Source: Methylobacterium bullatum
Lineage (GTDB): Bacteria > Pseudomonadota > Alphaproteobacteria > Rhizobiales > Beijerinckiaceae
Length of the DNA: 64,000 nucleotides
Assembly: GCA_902712845.1 (NCBI GenBank)
Contig: LR743504.1
Coordinates: 1,214,001 to 1,278,000 of the forward strand
Direction: 5' to 3'
Shown one piece after another: positions 56,295 through 64,000 of the stretch. The translations under genes and the position numbers were made by a program. Every line of letters begins with the position of its first letter. Within the stretch, counting starts at the first letter, position 1. Below the pieces are notes generated by a model. It worked only from the letters and a program-made list of their open reading frames with translations. It made no database searches and was not told where the DNA came from.

Positions 56295-58520
56295 GTGCGC
56301 CTGCCCAAAGCCACCTCGCTTCTGACGCGCCTGAAACACGCCGCCCTCGGCTTCGATGCCTGGGTGAATGCGAGCCTGTACGACAGCGGCCGCTCCACCG
56401 CCGAGACCTACGAGCGTTTCCAGGAACGCATGCAGATCTTCTCGGTGCGTGGCTGGAAGCGTGTCGCCCTCGATCTCACCAGCGAAGCCGTGACGCTCGG
56501 GACCGGCGGCGCCGTTCTGATGCTGGCCCTCGCGCAACCCGCCTTCAACCTCACCAGCGAGAACTGGTTGAAGCAGCAGGATCTCGCCGTCACTTTCCTC
56601 GACCGCTACGGCGTCGAGGTGGGGCGGCGCGGGATCAAGCACGACGATTCGCTCAAGCTCGACGATTTTCCCGACAGCATGATCAAGGCGCTGGTCTCCA
56701 CCGAGGACCGGCGCTTCTACGAGCATTGGGGCATCGACCCGATCGGCACCGCGCGCGCCCTCGTGTCGAACTCGCGCGGCGGCGGCAACACGCAGGGCGG
56801 CTCCTCCATCACCCAGCAGCTCGCCAAGAACCTGTTCCTCACCAACGAGCGCTCCCTGGAGCGCAAGGTCAACGAGGCGTTCCTGGCGCTCTGGCTGGAG
56901 AGCCATCTCAGCAAGAACGACATCCTCAAGCTCTATCTCGACCGCGCCTATATGGGCGGCGGCACCTTCGGCGCGGTGGCGGCGGCCGATTACTATTTCG
57001 GCAAGCCCCTGAAGGACGTGAGCCTCGCCGAGGCCGCGATGCTGGCCGGCTTGTTCAAGGCGCCGACGAAATACGCGCCGCACGTCAACCTGCCGGCGGC
57101 CCGCGCCCGCGCGGTGGACGTGCTCCACAACATGGTGGAAGCCGGCTTCGTCACCGAAGGCCAGATCCAGACGGCGTTGCGCAACCCGGCGACGCCGGTG
57201 ACCCGCACCCGCGACATCACCGCCGATTACTACCTCGACTGGGCCTTCGGCGAGATCAAGGGCATGGCGGATGCCGGCAAGCTGCGCGGCGACCGCGTGC
57301 TGATCGTGAAGACCCCCCTCGACATCGGTATCCAGAAACGTGCCGACCAGGCGGTGGAGAACATCCTGCGCCAGTACGGCGACCAGTACGACGTGGACGA
57401 GGCCGCCATGGTCATCCTCGATCCGGACGGGGCGTTGCGCGCCATGGTCGGCGGGGCCGATTACGGCGAGAGCCAGTTCAACCGGGCCACCGATTCACTG
57501 CGCCAGCCGGGCTCGTCGTTCAAACCCTACGTCTATGCGGCGGGGCTCGCTGCCGGCCTCTACCGACCCGACACCCGGGTGGTGGACCGGCCGATCTGCC
57601 TCGGCAATTGGTGCCCGCAAAATTACGGCCGCTCGTTCTCCGGCGCCACCAACCTCACCGTGGCGGTGGCGAAATCCATCAACACGATCCCGATCCAGAT
57701 CTCGGTCGCCCTCGGCAAGGCCATCGGCATCAAGGGCGATTACCCCGCCGCCAAGGCCGGACGCGCCAAGATCATCGACATGGCCCACCGCATGGGCATC
57801 ACCACCCCGCTCACCGATTCCGTCTCGCTTCCCATCGGCTCGGCGGAGGTGAACGTCATCGATCAGGCGGCGGCCTATGCGGTCTTCGCCAATGGCGGCC
57901 GCAAGGCCAAGCCCTATGCGGCCATGGAGGTGAAGAACTCCTCGGGCGAGGTGATCTACCGCCATGCCGACGAGAAGCCCGAGCAGATCCTCTCGCCCCA
58001 GGTCGTGGCCGACATGAACTTCATGTTGAACAAGGTGGTGGAGGAGGGGACCGGCCGTCGCGCGCAGCTCGACGGCATCAAGGTCGCGGGTAAATCCGGG
58101 ACGACCAACGCCTACAAGGATGCCTGGTTCGTGGCCTATACCGGCAATTACGTGGGCGCCGTCTGGTTCGGAAACGACGATTCCACCTCCACCAACAAGA
58201 TGACCGGCGGCTCGCTTCCCGCCATGGCCTGGCACGACGTGATGGAAACGGCCCACCAGGGCATCGAGTTGAAGGCGATGCCGGGCCTCAAGGAGAACAC
58301 CCGTCCGATCGCGCAGGCCGGGTCGTCCTCGCCGCCCAACGCTGCCGCCAGCGCGGCCGGCAAGCTCTCGCGGCGCTCGTTCGAGGTCATCGGCAGCATG
58401 AACGGCCTGTTCCGCACCGTGGAGGCGGGGACGCCCGCCGGTGCCCGCGCCGCCGCCGGGGAGACCACGGGCGCCGTCGCCGATGGCGCCCGCCCGGTCG
58501 GCCGCATCGGCATTCCGTAG
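56295..58520 (+). CDS. Class A penicillin-binding protein (PBP1A type)
   Basis: About 741-aa bifunctional murein synthase. A membrane segment (AVTLGTGGAVLMLALAQPAF) is followed by the glycosyltransferase domain, with STEDRRFYEHWGIDPIGTAR (catalytic Glu), GGSSITQQLAKNLFL and LDRAYMGGGTFGAVAAADYY. The transpeptidase domain has the SxxK serine in RQPGSSFKPYVY, SxN in VAVAKSIN and KSGTT. An alanine-rich tail ends the protein. The start is GTG 56295 (VRLPKATSLLTRL); GTG 56253 in frame is an alternative. Unaltered catalytic motifs suggest it is active. Confidence 0.92.
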   Translation: MRLPKATSLLTRLKHAALGFDAWVNASLYDSGRSTAETYERFQERMQIFSVRGWKRVALDLTSEAVTLGTGGAVLMLALAQPAFNLTSENWLKQQDLAVTFLDRYGVEVGRRGIKHDDSLKLDDFPDSMIKALVSTEDRRFYEHWGIDPIGTARALVSNSRGGGNTQGGSSITQQLAKNLFLTNERSLERKVNEAFLALWLESHLSKNDILKLYLDRAYMGGGTFGAVAAADYYFGKPLKDVSLAEAAMLAGLFKAPTKYAPHVNLPAARARAVDVLHNMVEAGFVTEGQIQTALRNPATPVTRTRDITADYYLDWAFGEIKGMADAGKLRGDRVLIVKTPLDIGIQKRADQAVENILRQYGDQYDVDEAAMVILDPDGALRAMVGGADYGESQFNRATDSLRQPGSSFKPYVYAAGLAAGLYRPDTRVVDRPICLGNWCPQNYGRSFSGATNLTVAVAKSINTIPIQISVALGKAIGIKGDYPAAKAGRAKIIDMAHRMGITTPLTDSVSLPIGSAEVNVIDQAAAYAVFANGGRKAKPYAAMEVKNSSGEVIYRHADEKPEQILSPQVVADMNFMLNKVVEEGTGRRAQLDGIKVAGKSGTTNAYKDAWFVAYTGNYVGAVWFGNDDSTSTNKMTGGSLPAMAWHDVMETAHQGIELKAMPGLKENTRPIAQAGSSSPPNAAASAAGKLSRRSFEVIGSMNGLFRTVEAGTPAGARAAAGETTGAVADGARPVGRIGIP

Positions 58521-58558
58521 CGACGGTGTCCACACGGCCCCAGGATGTCAGCCGCCGC

Positions 58559-59242
58559 ATGAGCACCACAGATCACCCTGCCCGGTCCGGCGCGATGCCG
58601 GCCATCGCGGGCGTCGCCGGCCGGGGAAGCCGCGCCTTTCGCGCCGTCCTGCGCCGGACATCCCGCGTCGGGCTCGTCTTCTACAGCCTCGCCCTCGGCG
58701 CCGGCCTGGGGTTGGCGACGGCGGATTACTCCACGCGGGGCGGCTATCCGTTCGGTGGCGTTTCAGTGGGGAGCTGGATCGCGTGGCCGCGCACGGGCTC
58801 GCTCGGCGCCGACCCCTATGCCCGCGCGGTGAATGCCCGGCGCGGTGAGATTCCCCTGGCGGTGGGAGAGGGGCTGCTTCTCACCGCGTCCCAGGACGAC
58901 GAGGGCCGCGCCCTCAATGCCGCCTGCACCTACCGGATCGCCGGTGCGACGCCTCCTGCAAGGGCCTGGACCATCACTGTCGCCGGGCGCGGCAAGCGTG
59001 ACCCCGACCGGCCTGTGCTGCGCGAGGGCTTCACCTCCACGGAGGTGCTGCGCGACGTGGACGGGCGCTTCGCCATCGTCCTCGCCCCGGACGTCCAGCC
59101 CGGCAACTGGCTGCCCATGCCGCGCGCTGCCGGGCCGGTGCGGCTCGCGCTCCGTCTCTATGACACACCGGTGGCGGCCAGCGCCGGTACGGTGGAGCGG
59201 TCCGCGGTTCCCACGATCTCCCGCACGGAATGCGCGGAATGA
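58559..59242 (+). CDS. DUF1214 domain-containing membrane protein
   Basis: 227-aa protein with an N-terminal membrane segment (LVFYSLALGAGLGLATADY) followed by the DUF1214 signature GGYPFGGVSVGSWIAWPRTG, then ADPYARAVNARRGEIPLAVG and a C-terminal PGNWLPMPRAAGPVRLALRL. The family often forms fused DUF1254-DUF1214 proteins; here the two are separate genes joined by an ATGA overlap. No function is established. Confidence 0.85.
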   Translation: MSTTDHPARSGAMPAIAGVAGRGSRAFRAVLRRTSRVGLVFYSLALGAGLGLATADYSTRGGYPFGGVSVGSWIAWPRTGSLGADPYARAVNARRGEIPLAVGEGLLLTASQDDEGRALNAACTYRIAGATPPARAWTITVAGRGKRDPDRPVLREGFTSTEVLRDVDGRFAIVLAPDVQPGNWLPMPRAAGPVRLALRLYDTPVAASAGTVERSAVPTISRTECAE

Positions 59243-59841
59243 ACCCGACCGGGCGTTTCCTCCTCGCGACCCTCGCCGGCCTCGTCCTGGCAGGGCTGGT
59301 CCATATCGCCGTGGTGCTGGCGATCCCGAGCCTGTCGGAATCCGACGCCCTGACGAAGGCCCGCACCAGTGAGGCCCTCGACCATGCGATGCAGGTCTAT
59401 ACGCTCTCCACCGGCATCACCCCGGCCCCCACCGAGGCGTGGCTGCCGATTCCCGATCCCGCCGTCGCGGTGGGTATCTGCGCCTACAACCTCGCCGATG
59501 GCCCGATGCGGGTCTCCGCCCGGACCGGCGCGCTGATGCTGTCCCTGGCCGTCCATGGGCGGCGGGGGGCCTTCTATGCCGTCACCGACCAGGCGGCGGT
59601 GCGCGGCGCCCTCGACCTCGTGATCCTCACCCGCGCCCAATACGACGAGGCCCTGGCCAACGAGGACGAGAACGACGTGAGCCGCGACGTGCGCATCGTC
59701 GCCACCGAGCGGGAGGGCTTCGTGGTGGTGCGCGTGGTCGCGGCCCTTCCGAGCCAGAGGCAGGCGGCGAACGAGGCGGTCCAGGCCGTCTCCTGCACCA
59801 TCGACAGTCCGACCGAGGACGCCGCGAAATCCGGCGGCTGA
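59239..59841 (+). CDS. DUF1254 domain-containing membrane protein
   Basis: 200-aa protein with an N-terminal helix (FLLATLAGLVLAGLVHIAVV) and a DUF1254-type body (WLPIPDPAVAVGICAYNLAD, LSLAVHGRRGAFYAVTDQAA). It begins at ATG 59239, which overlaps the stop of the DUF1214 gene as ATGA, so the two are probably a functional pair. A repeat element follows 40 bp after the stop. Confidence 0.82.
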   Translation: MNPTGRFLLATLAGLVLAGLVHIAVVLAIPSLSESDALTKARTSEALDHAMQVYTLSTGITPAPTEAWLPIPDPAVAVGICAYNLADGPMRVSARTGALMLSLAVHGRRGAFYAVTDQAAVRGALDLVILTRAQYDEALANEDENDVSRDVRIVATEREGFVVVRVVAALPSQRQAANEAVQAVSCTIDSPTEDAAKSGG

Positions 59842-59881
59842 CGGCCGACCGACGCCCTGTCCGGGCGGGCGGCCCGTTTCA

Positions 59882-59997
59882 TACCAAGTCTCACTGACCC
59901 TGCCCCATAGGTCGGGGTCAGTGAGGTCCGGCGGACGACCGCCGCCGCGCAGTCGCGCGGGCAGACCTCGATGAGTCAGACTCATCGAGGTCTGGTA
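59882..59997 (-). repeat. 116-bp hairpin element, copy 2 (inverted)
   Basis: Same element as at 4905-5020 but reversed, with TACC/GGTA ends and TCA on both sides (59879-59881 and 59998-60000). The two copies differ at only a few positions, including inside the larger stem. Its right TCA is the stop codon of the adjacent lipoprotein gene, exactly as in copy 1. Confidence 0.85.
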
Positions 59998-60804
59998 TCA
60001 GTATTTCGCGACGATGGGTCGGGCGGCCTGGGGGGCGGGTGCCTCCACCAATCCGCAGCGGGCCTCGGCCGCCGCCGGAAGCAGCGGGTCGAGCATCACC
60101 CGGCGCCCGTCGAGACCGGCGAGACTGCGCTCCACCGATACGGCCTCGACCGAGGGAACCTCGACGAGGAGATGCTGCAGGGCGTAGCGGTAGCGCTCCG
60201 CGCGAACCCCCGTCTCCAGCCGGACCCAGGCCACGAGGCAGCGGTTCTCGGCCACCCGCATGGCGGCCTGCCGGATGCTCTCGTCGTCGAGGCTCTTCAC
60301 GAAGGGCAGGCTGCGCAGGCGCAGGGTATCGGCATTCGCCACCCGCGCCGCCGTGGCCACGAAGAGCGGGATCAGGCGCGCATCCGCCGTGATGTCGTCC
60401 GCCAGGCGGCGATAGCGCGAAACGGGCGAGCGAAAGGGTTCTGCGATCAGGGCGGCATGGTAGCTGGTGACGTCGTCCTCGCGCCAGCTCGGCGGCAGCA
60501 CGCGGGTGCGGGTGAGGTTGGCCAGGGCGTCGGTGAAGGTCTCGCTCTCGGCCGCCGGCATCAGGAAGCGCCAGGCCCGGTCGCGCAGGGTGCGCTCGTC
60601 GTCGGTGAGGGGAAAATCCGAGGCTGGCTCGTTGCGGTATTGCGCGGCCAGGGTGCCGGTGGTCGCCACGAGGCTGTTCCAGGCGCTTGGGGCCGGGCGG
60701 CCGAAATCGCCCTTCTGGGCGCAGCCTCCCACCAGCATCATCGCGGCGGCGGATGCGGTCCGGATCAGGCGCCCGGTGGGGCTGACGGAATGGGATGCCG
60801 GCAT
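59998..60804 (-). CDS. Putative lipoprotein, unknown function
   Basis: 268-aa exported lipoprotein. The signal ends with LVGGCAQK (lipobox Cys28). The mature protein is mostly helical, containing FPLTDDERTLRDRAWRFLMP and YRRLADDITADARLIPLFVA, with two cysteines later on (AENRCLVAWVRLE; EARCGLVEAP). I chose ATG 60804 with GAGGAAG upstream; a longer frame is arginine-rich and non-coding in look. Not recognised beyond being conserved-looking. Its stop codon lies in the TCA flanking repeat copy 2. Confidence 0.7.
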   Translation of the reverse strand: MPASHSVSPTGRLIRTASAAAMMLVGGCAQKGDFGRPAPSAWNSLVATTGTLAAQYRNEPASDFPLTDDERTLRDRAWRFLMPAAESETFTDALANLTRTRVLPPSWREDDVTSYHAALIAEPFRSPVSRYRRLADDITADARLIPLFVATAARVANADTLRLRSLPFVKSLDDESIRQAAMRVAENRCLVAWVRLETGVRAERYRYALQHLLVEVPSVEAVSVERSLAGLDGRRVMLDPLLPAAAEARCGLVEAPAPQAARPIVAKY

Positions 60805-60862
60805 CGCGCTTCCTCGGGTTGACGGTGCCTCCTCGAGCCTCACGGTGGAGCGGAGGGGGATC

Positions 60863-61114
60863 TCAGGAGCGCCGGCGCTGGAGGGGAGCGGGCATGGCCG
60901 GTTCGGGCATGCGCTCGTAGCGGACGCCGGTGAACAGCAGGATCTCGCCGCGCGTGGCTCTGTCGTTCTCGTCATCCCGGCGGAACCGGCGACCGGAGCC
61001 CTGGCGGAACGCCACGACGCTGGCCGCCGGCAGCGGCGGCGAACGGTCTCCCAGACGGCCCGACGGTTCACCGGGGTGTGTTTTGGCACTCTGGGACTTG
61101 CGGTCAGACGTCAT
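60863..61114 (-). CDS. Small conserved-looking protein, unknown function
   Basis: 83-aa basic protein with a disordered N-terminus and a C-terminal conserved-looking block RGEILLFTGVRYERMPEP. No membrane segment or signal is seen. It lies 58 bp upstream of the lipoprotein gene on the same strand, so they may be cotranscribed. Start ATG 61114 (MTSDRKSQ). Confidence 0.6.
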   Translation of the reverse strand: MTSDRKSQSAKTHPGEPSGRLGDRSPPLPAASVVAFRQGSGRRFRRDDENDRATRGEILLFTGVRYERMPEPAMPAPLQRRRS

Positions 61115-61384
61115 CGCTGGCGATCCCATCGATCTTCGATACGCACCACCCGAACCCGTCGGAAACGTCCCTTCGAACTCTCCCGGGGCGGATCCCATCG
61201 ACTTCTCAATCGATCGTGATGCAGAGCGGAGAGCATCACGAGGTGGTTAACGAAAAGTTTCTGCTCTCCATCGAATCGTGGGAGAGCGCAGGGCGGCGGC
61301 GGCAGGGACCGAATCTCCGTGGCAATATCGTCGCAGCCTCGATGCCTGTCGGAACTGAAGTCCCGAAATCTACTCTGGCTTGCA

Positions 61385-61465
61385 ACTTGCTTTGAATTTT
61401 ACTGCCCATGGCGGGCGTTTCCTCCCTTGCACTCGGCCCCGCTCCCCAATGAGCGGGGCCTTTTT
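61385..61465 (+). ncRNA. Candidate small RNA with pyrimidine-rich anti-SD segment
   Basis: An orphan strong intrinsic terminator (61435-61465) ends a short plus-strand segment with no gene. Upstream are a small hairpin (GCCC-ATGGC-GGGC near 61404-61416) and a single-stranded TTTCCTCCCTTGC stretch resembling ribosome-binding-site-pairing loops of alphaproteobacterial trans-acting sRNAs. The 5' end is a guess. Confidence 0.4.
61435..61465 (+). terminator. Strong intrinsic terminator without an upstream gene
   Basis: GGCCCCGCTC and GAGCGGGGCC form a perfect 10-bp stem with a CCCAAT loop, followed by TTTTT. Confidence 0.9.
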
Positions 61466-61617
61466 GTCGAGGGATCTCGAAAAACTGTGACCGGGGCGAC
61501 ACGCCCATGGTTCCCCCCATACCCAGCCGGAACCGGGACGGTGTCCCGCGCGCTTGCTAAGCCATGGCTGCGCCCGATATGCCGCCACATCCCGATCCGA
61601 GCGAAGGACAACGCAGA

Positions 61618-61908
61618 ATGCGCGTGGCGACCACACGATCCTCCAGCCCCTCGAAGGGCCGGTCCCTGGCCCTGAAGGCTGCACCCTTCGCCCTTCTGCT
61701 TCTAGCCGCCGGCCCAGCCCAGGCCCAGCGCGAAGACCAGGGCCTGCAACTCGGCTGCGCCAACGATTATTTCCGCCTCTGCGCCGGCGTCGATCCCAAC
61801 AGCAACGAGGCGGAGAAGTGCATGGAGCGCAACCGTCCCCGCCTGTCGGCCGAATGCCGCAACGCCATCGGCGATTACGACCGTCGCAGCGGTGGCAAGT
61901 CCCGCTAG
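61618..61908 (+). CDS. Small secreted cysteine-rich repeat protein
   Basis: 96-aa protein with a signal peptide (ALKAAPFALLLLAAGPAQA, cleavage after AQA near residue 37). The mature 60 residues have four cysteines at 47, 55, 68 and 80 in the pattern LGCANDYFRLCAGVDP...CMERNRP...AECRNAI, as in the cysteine-rich (FGFR1-type) repeat family. Two disulfides are likely. ATG 61618 has AAGGA ten bases upstream. Function unknown. Confidence 0.8.
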   Translation: MRVATTRSSSPSKGRSLALKAAPFALLLLAAGPAQAQREDQGLQLGCANDYFRLCAGVDPNSNEAEKCMERNRPRLSAECRNAIGDYDRRSGGKSR

Positions 61909-62038
61909 CGGCAAATCCCCGCAAGAAGCCTGTCGACGGAAGTCAGGCCATCGAATAGGCCTGCGGCTCCGGTCGAAGACCGGGGGCGGCTCCCCCCGAC
62001 CTTCGACCATGCTCGATCGTGAATGAGGCTCGTGCGCC

Positions 62039-62989
62039 ATGGCCCTGACCGTCGCGGTTCAGATGGACCCGATCCAGGCGATCAGGATCGCCGGTGACAC
62101 CACCTTCGCCCTGCTCCTCGAAGCGCAGGCGCGGGGGCACGATCTGCTGTTCTATACGCCGGACCGGCTTTCCATGCAGGGGCAGGTGGTGACGGCGCGG
62201 GTCGAGCCGCTCCGGGTCCAGGATGTGGAGGGCGCCCACGCGACCCTCGGCGCCGTGGAGCGTGTCGACCTCGCCGATGTGGATGTGGTCCTGATGCGCC
62301 AGGACCCGCCCTTCGACATGGCCTACATCACCGCGACCCACATGCTGGAGCGAATTCATCCTCGGACCCTGGTGGTCAACAACCCGGCCGAGGTGCGCAA
62401 CGCGCCCGAGAAGCTGTTCGTCCTCGATTTCCCGCAGCTCATGCCGCCGACCCTGATCACCCGCGACAAGGCGGAGATCGAGGCGTTCCGGGCCGAGCAC
62501 GGCGCCATCGTCATGAAGCCCCTGCACGGACATGGCGGCGCGGCGGTGTTCCGGGTGTTGCCGGAGGACGCCAATTTCGGTTCGATGTTCGACCTGTTCT
62601 CGGTGACGTTCCGCGAGCCCTGGGTGGTCCAGCGCTTCCTTCCCAAGATCACCGAGGGTGACAAGCGCATCATCCTGGTGGACGGCGAGCCGCTGGGCGC
62701 CATCAACCGCGTCCCGGCGCTTAACGACATCCGCTCCAACATGGTGCGAGGCGGGGCGGCCGCCGCCTCCGACCTCACCGACCGCGAGCGGGAAATCTGT
62801 GCCACTATCGGGCCGGAGCTTCGTCGGCGCGGCCTCATCCTCGTCGGCATCGACGTGATCGACGGCAACCTCACCGAGATCAACGTCACCTCTCCCACCG
62901 GGATCCGCGCGATCAAGCGGCTCGGGGGACCGGATCTGGCGGTCTCGGTCTGGGATGCGATCGAAGGGCGGCTGTCCGCCTCGGTCTGA
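62039..62989 (+). CDS. gshB: Glutathione synthetase
   Basis: 316-aa ATP-grasp ligase joining gamma-glutamylcysteine and glycine. Typical segments are [20 protein letters not shown] (start), [57 protein letters not shown] (glycine loop), and the metal-binding [20 protein letters not shown]. Length equals the E. coli enzyme. It stands alone. Confidence 0.96.
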   Translation: MALTVAVQMDPIQAIRIAGDTTFALLLEAQARGHDLLFYTPDRLSMQGQVVTARVEPLRVQDVEGAHATLGAVERVDLADVDVVLMRQDPPFDMAYITATHMLERIHPRTLVVNNPAEVRNAPEKLFVLDFPQLMPPTLITRDKAEIEAFRAEHGAIVMKPLHGHGGAAVFRVLPEDANFGSMFDLFSVTFREPWVVQRFLPKITEGDKRIILVDGEPLGAINRVPALNDIRSNMVRGGAAAASDLTDREREICATIGPELRRRGLILVGIDVIDGNLTEINVTSPTGIRAIKRLGGPDLAVSVWDAIEGRLSASV

Positions 62990-63112
62990 CGGGATTAAGC
63001 CGGTTTTAAGCGCGGCAGCCTAACGCTCGGTGCCGGTTTCAAACCCTCCGGCTCGATCGATGCACCCCATCACGCAAAACCATTCTTCCGGCCGGTTCTC
63101 CGGCACGGGCCG

Positions 63113-63538
63113 GTGAGTGGCCGCGCCCTGCCCATACGGCTCGCCCGGATGTTCCTGGTCGGCGGCATCGCGACCCTGCTCTATGCCTGCCTGAGCATGG
63201 CGGGGACGACGGTCGTCGGGCTTCCGCTTCCCCTGGCCTCGCCCCTGTCTTACGGCCTCGCCTCGCTTTGGTCCTATGCCGGTCATCGCTGGCTGACATT
63301 CGGTGACCGGCGTCCGGCGCCTCGCGCGGCGTTGCGGTTTTCCTTTCTGACGATGGCCGGCTATGGCGCGGCCGCAGCGATCCCCGCCATCGTCGGCGGG
63401 ATATTCGAGGGGCCTTCCTGGCTCTCGATCCTCGCCGTCTGCATCGGGATTCCCGCTGCGAATTACGTGATCCTGAGCCGGCACATCTTTTCCGAGATGC
63501 CACAGGATCCTCGACCCCGGATAGGGCATACGGGATGA
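63113..63538 (+). CDS. GtrA family membrane protein
   Basis: 141-aa protein with four membrane segments (MFLVGGIATLLYACLSMA; LSYGLASLWSYAGHRWLTF; FSFLTMAGYGAAAAIPAIVG; LAVCIGIPAANYVILS). GtrA proteins flip or help glycosylate lipid-linked sugars. The SYAGHRWLTF motif with conserved His-Arg fits the family. GTG start. Its end overlaps the next gene as ATGA. Confidence 0.87.
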   Translation: MSGRALPIRLARMFLVGGIATLLYACLSMAGTTVVGLPLPLASPLSYGLASLWSYAGHRWLTFGDRRPAPRAALRFSFLTMAGYGAAAAIPAIVGGIFEGPSWLSILAVCIGIPAANYVILSRHIFSEMPQDPRPRIGHTG

Positions 63539-64000
63539 GATCCGATCCGGCCTCCCTCCCGGTCTTGACGCAGTCCCCCGGCGCGGCGTCACGACCGTTC
63601 GGGCCTGGGGCGTGGGGAGCCTCGTCGATTCTCGTCGTTCTGGTCGTGGTCATCCTGCTTTCCACGCGCGCCGGCCAGTTGCTCAACGATCCGGACAGCC
63701 AGTGGCACATGGCGATCGGCCGTTGGATCGTCGCTCACGGCACCGTGCCCTGGACGGACCTGTTCTCCCACACCTTCGCCGGATCGCCCTGGATCGCGAA
63801 GGAATGGGCCTCGCAGGTGCTGTTCTATGGGGCCTACGCGCTCGCCGGCTGGTGGGGCGTCTGCATGCTCACCATCCTGGTCGTTGCCGGCTCGCTCGCC
63901 GGCCTGCACCTGTGGCTGCAGTGCCGTGTCTCCACCCTTGCCGCATTGACGACTGTCACGGCCGTGTTCGTGGTCCTCGCGCCGCATCTGCTCGCACGCC
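63535..64000 (+). CDS. Polytopic membrane protein, 3' truncated by window end
   Basis: 155 codons are visible. The N-terminal helix (ILVVLVVVILLSTRAGQLL) is followed by DPDSQWHMAIGRWIVAHGTV and PWTDLFSHTFAGSPWIAKEW, a pattern seen in membrane glycosyltransferase-like or O-antigen-type polytopic proteins with a conserved Asp and Trp-His. More helices follow. It overlaps gtrA by four bases, which supports a joint role in glycolipid or glycan modification. Confidence 0.7.
   Translation, partial: MRSDPASLPVLTQSPGAASRPFGPGAWGASSILVVLVVVILLSTRAGQLLNDPDSQWHMAIGRWIVAHGTVPWTDLFSHTFAGSPWIAKEWASQVLFYGAYALAGWWGVCMLTILVVAGSLAGLHLWLQCRVSTLAALTTVTAVFVVLAPHLLAR

Larger units (their letters stand above)
61115..61617. 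other. Intergenic region containing a candidate sRNA
   Basis: 503 bp between divergent genes. No protein-coding frame here is convincing, yet a very strong plus-strand terminator (61435-61465) lies well inside it, implying a non-coding transcript. The rest shows nothing recognisable. Confidence 0.5.

Overview
The window is GC-rich chromosomal DNA of an alphaproteobacterium. Gene content and order (mnmE/rho/mnmG/rsmG/parAB, xerD next to aroK-aroB, secB next to a Tim44-type gene, an oxalate-CoA gene set) fit Hyphomicrobiales and most likely Methylobacteriaceae (Methylobacterium/Methylorubrum). This is recognition from memory; no search was run. I saw no tRNA, rRNA, CRISPR array, prophage or transposase gene.

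Layout. 1-9.5 kb: the 3'-truncated end of an Aas-type phospholipid-repair protein with a divergent TetR regulator and a paired operator, a PPOX-fold protein, a DUF3108 protein, a double-length gamma-carbonic-anhydrase-like protein, moaE, an AI-2E/PerM permease, and a PAS-HTH regulator beside an AT-rich gap. 9.5-15.5 kb: xerD and a small membrane protein diverge from aroK-aroB and a CNNM/CBS protein, followed by a cupin and a KP-rich exported protein. 15.8-24.1 kb: a divergent PEP-carboxylase-family protein, yggS, leuS, lptE and holA; holA appears to use a CTG start. 24.2-32 kb: the chromosome-segregation and tRNA-modification block mnmG-rsmG-parA-parB, with mnmE and rho opposite. A perfect 16-bp parS lies inside rsmG. 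31.8-38.6 kb: Smr, mltA, Tim44-like, secB, DUF3429, hisS and hupE. 38.6-48.5 kb: an azoR/ring-cleavage dioxygenase pair, a chemoreceptor, fpr-bioD, kup and a GAF-HisKA_2 histidine kinase.

48.6-53.4 kb is a minus-strand run of four genes: an OxlT-type MFS carrier, an FAH-family hydrolase, a PanE-family reductase and an oxalyl-CoA-synthetase-like ligase. Together they could import oxalate, activate it to oxalyl-CoA and reduce it to glyoxylate. 53.7-64 kb holds CsbD-like stress proteins, a creatininase, ycgN, a class A PBP, DUF1214/DUF1254 proteins, a lipoprotein, a candidate sRNA with a strong terminator, gshB, gtrA and a truncated membrane protein.

The most unusual structure is a 116-bp hairpin-rich element present twice, in opposite orientations. 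Each copy is bounded by TACC/GGTA inverted ends and flanked on both sides by TCA. The right-hand TCA is the stop codon (TGA on the minus strand) of the adjacent minus-strand gene in both cases, which suggests a small mobile element that inserts at stop codons and leaves them intact.
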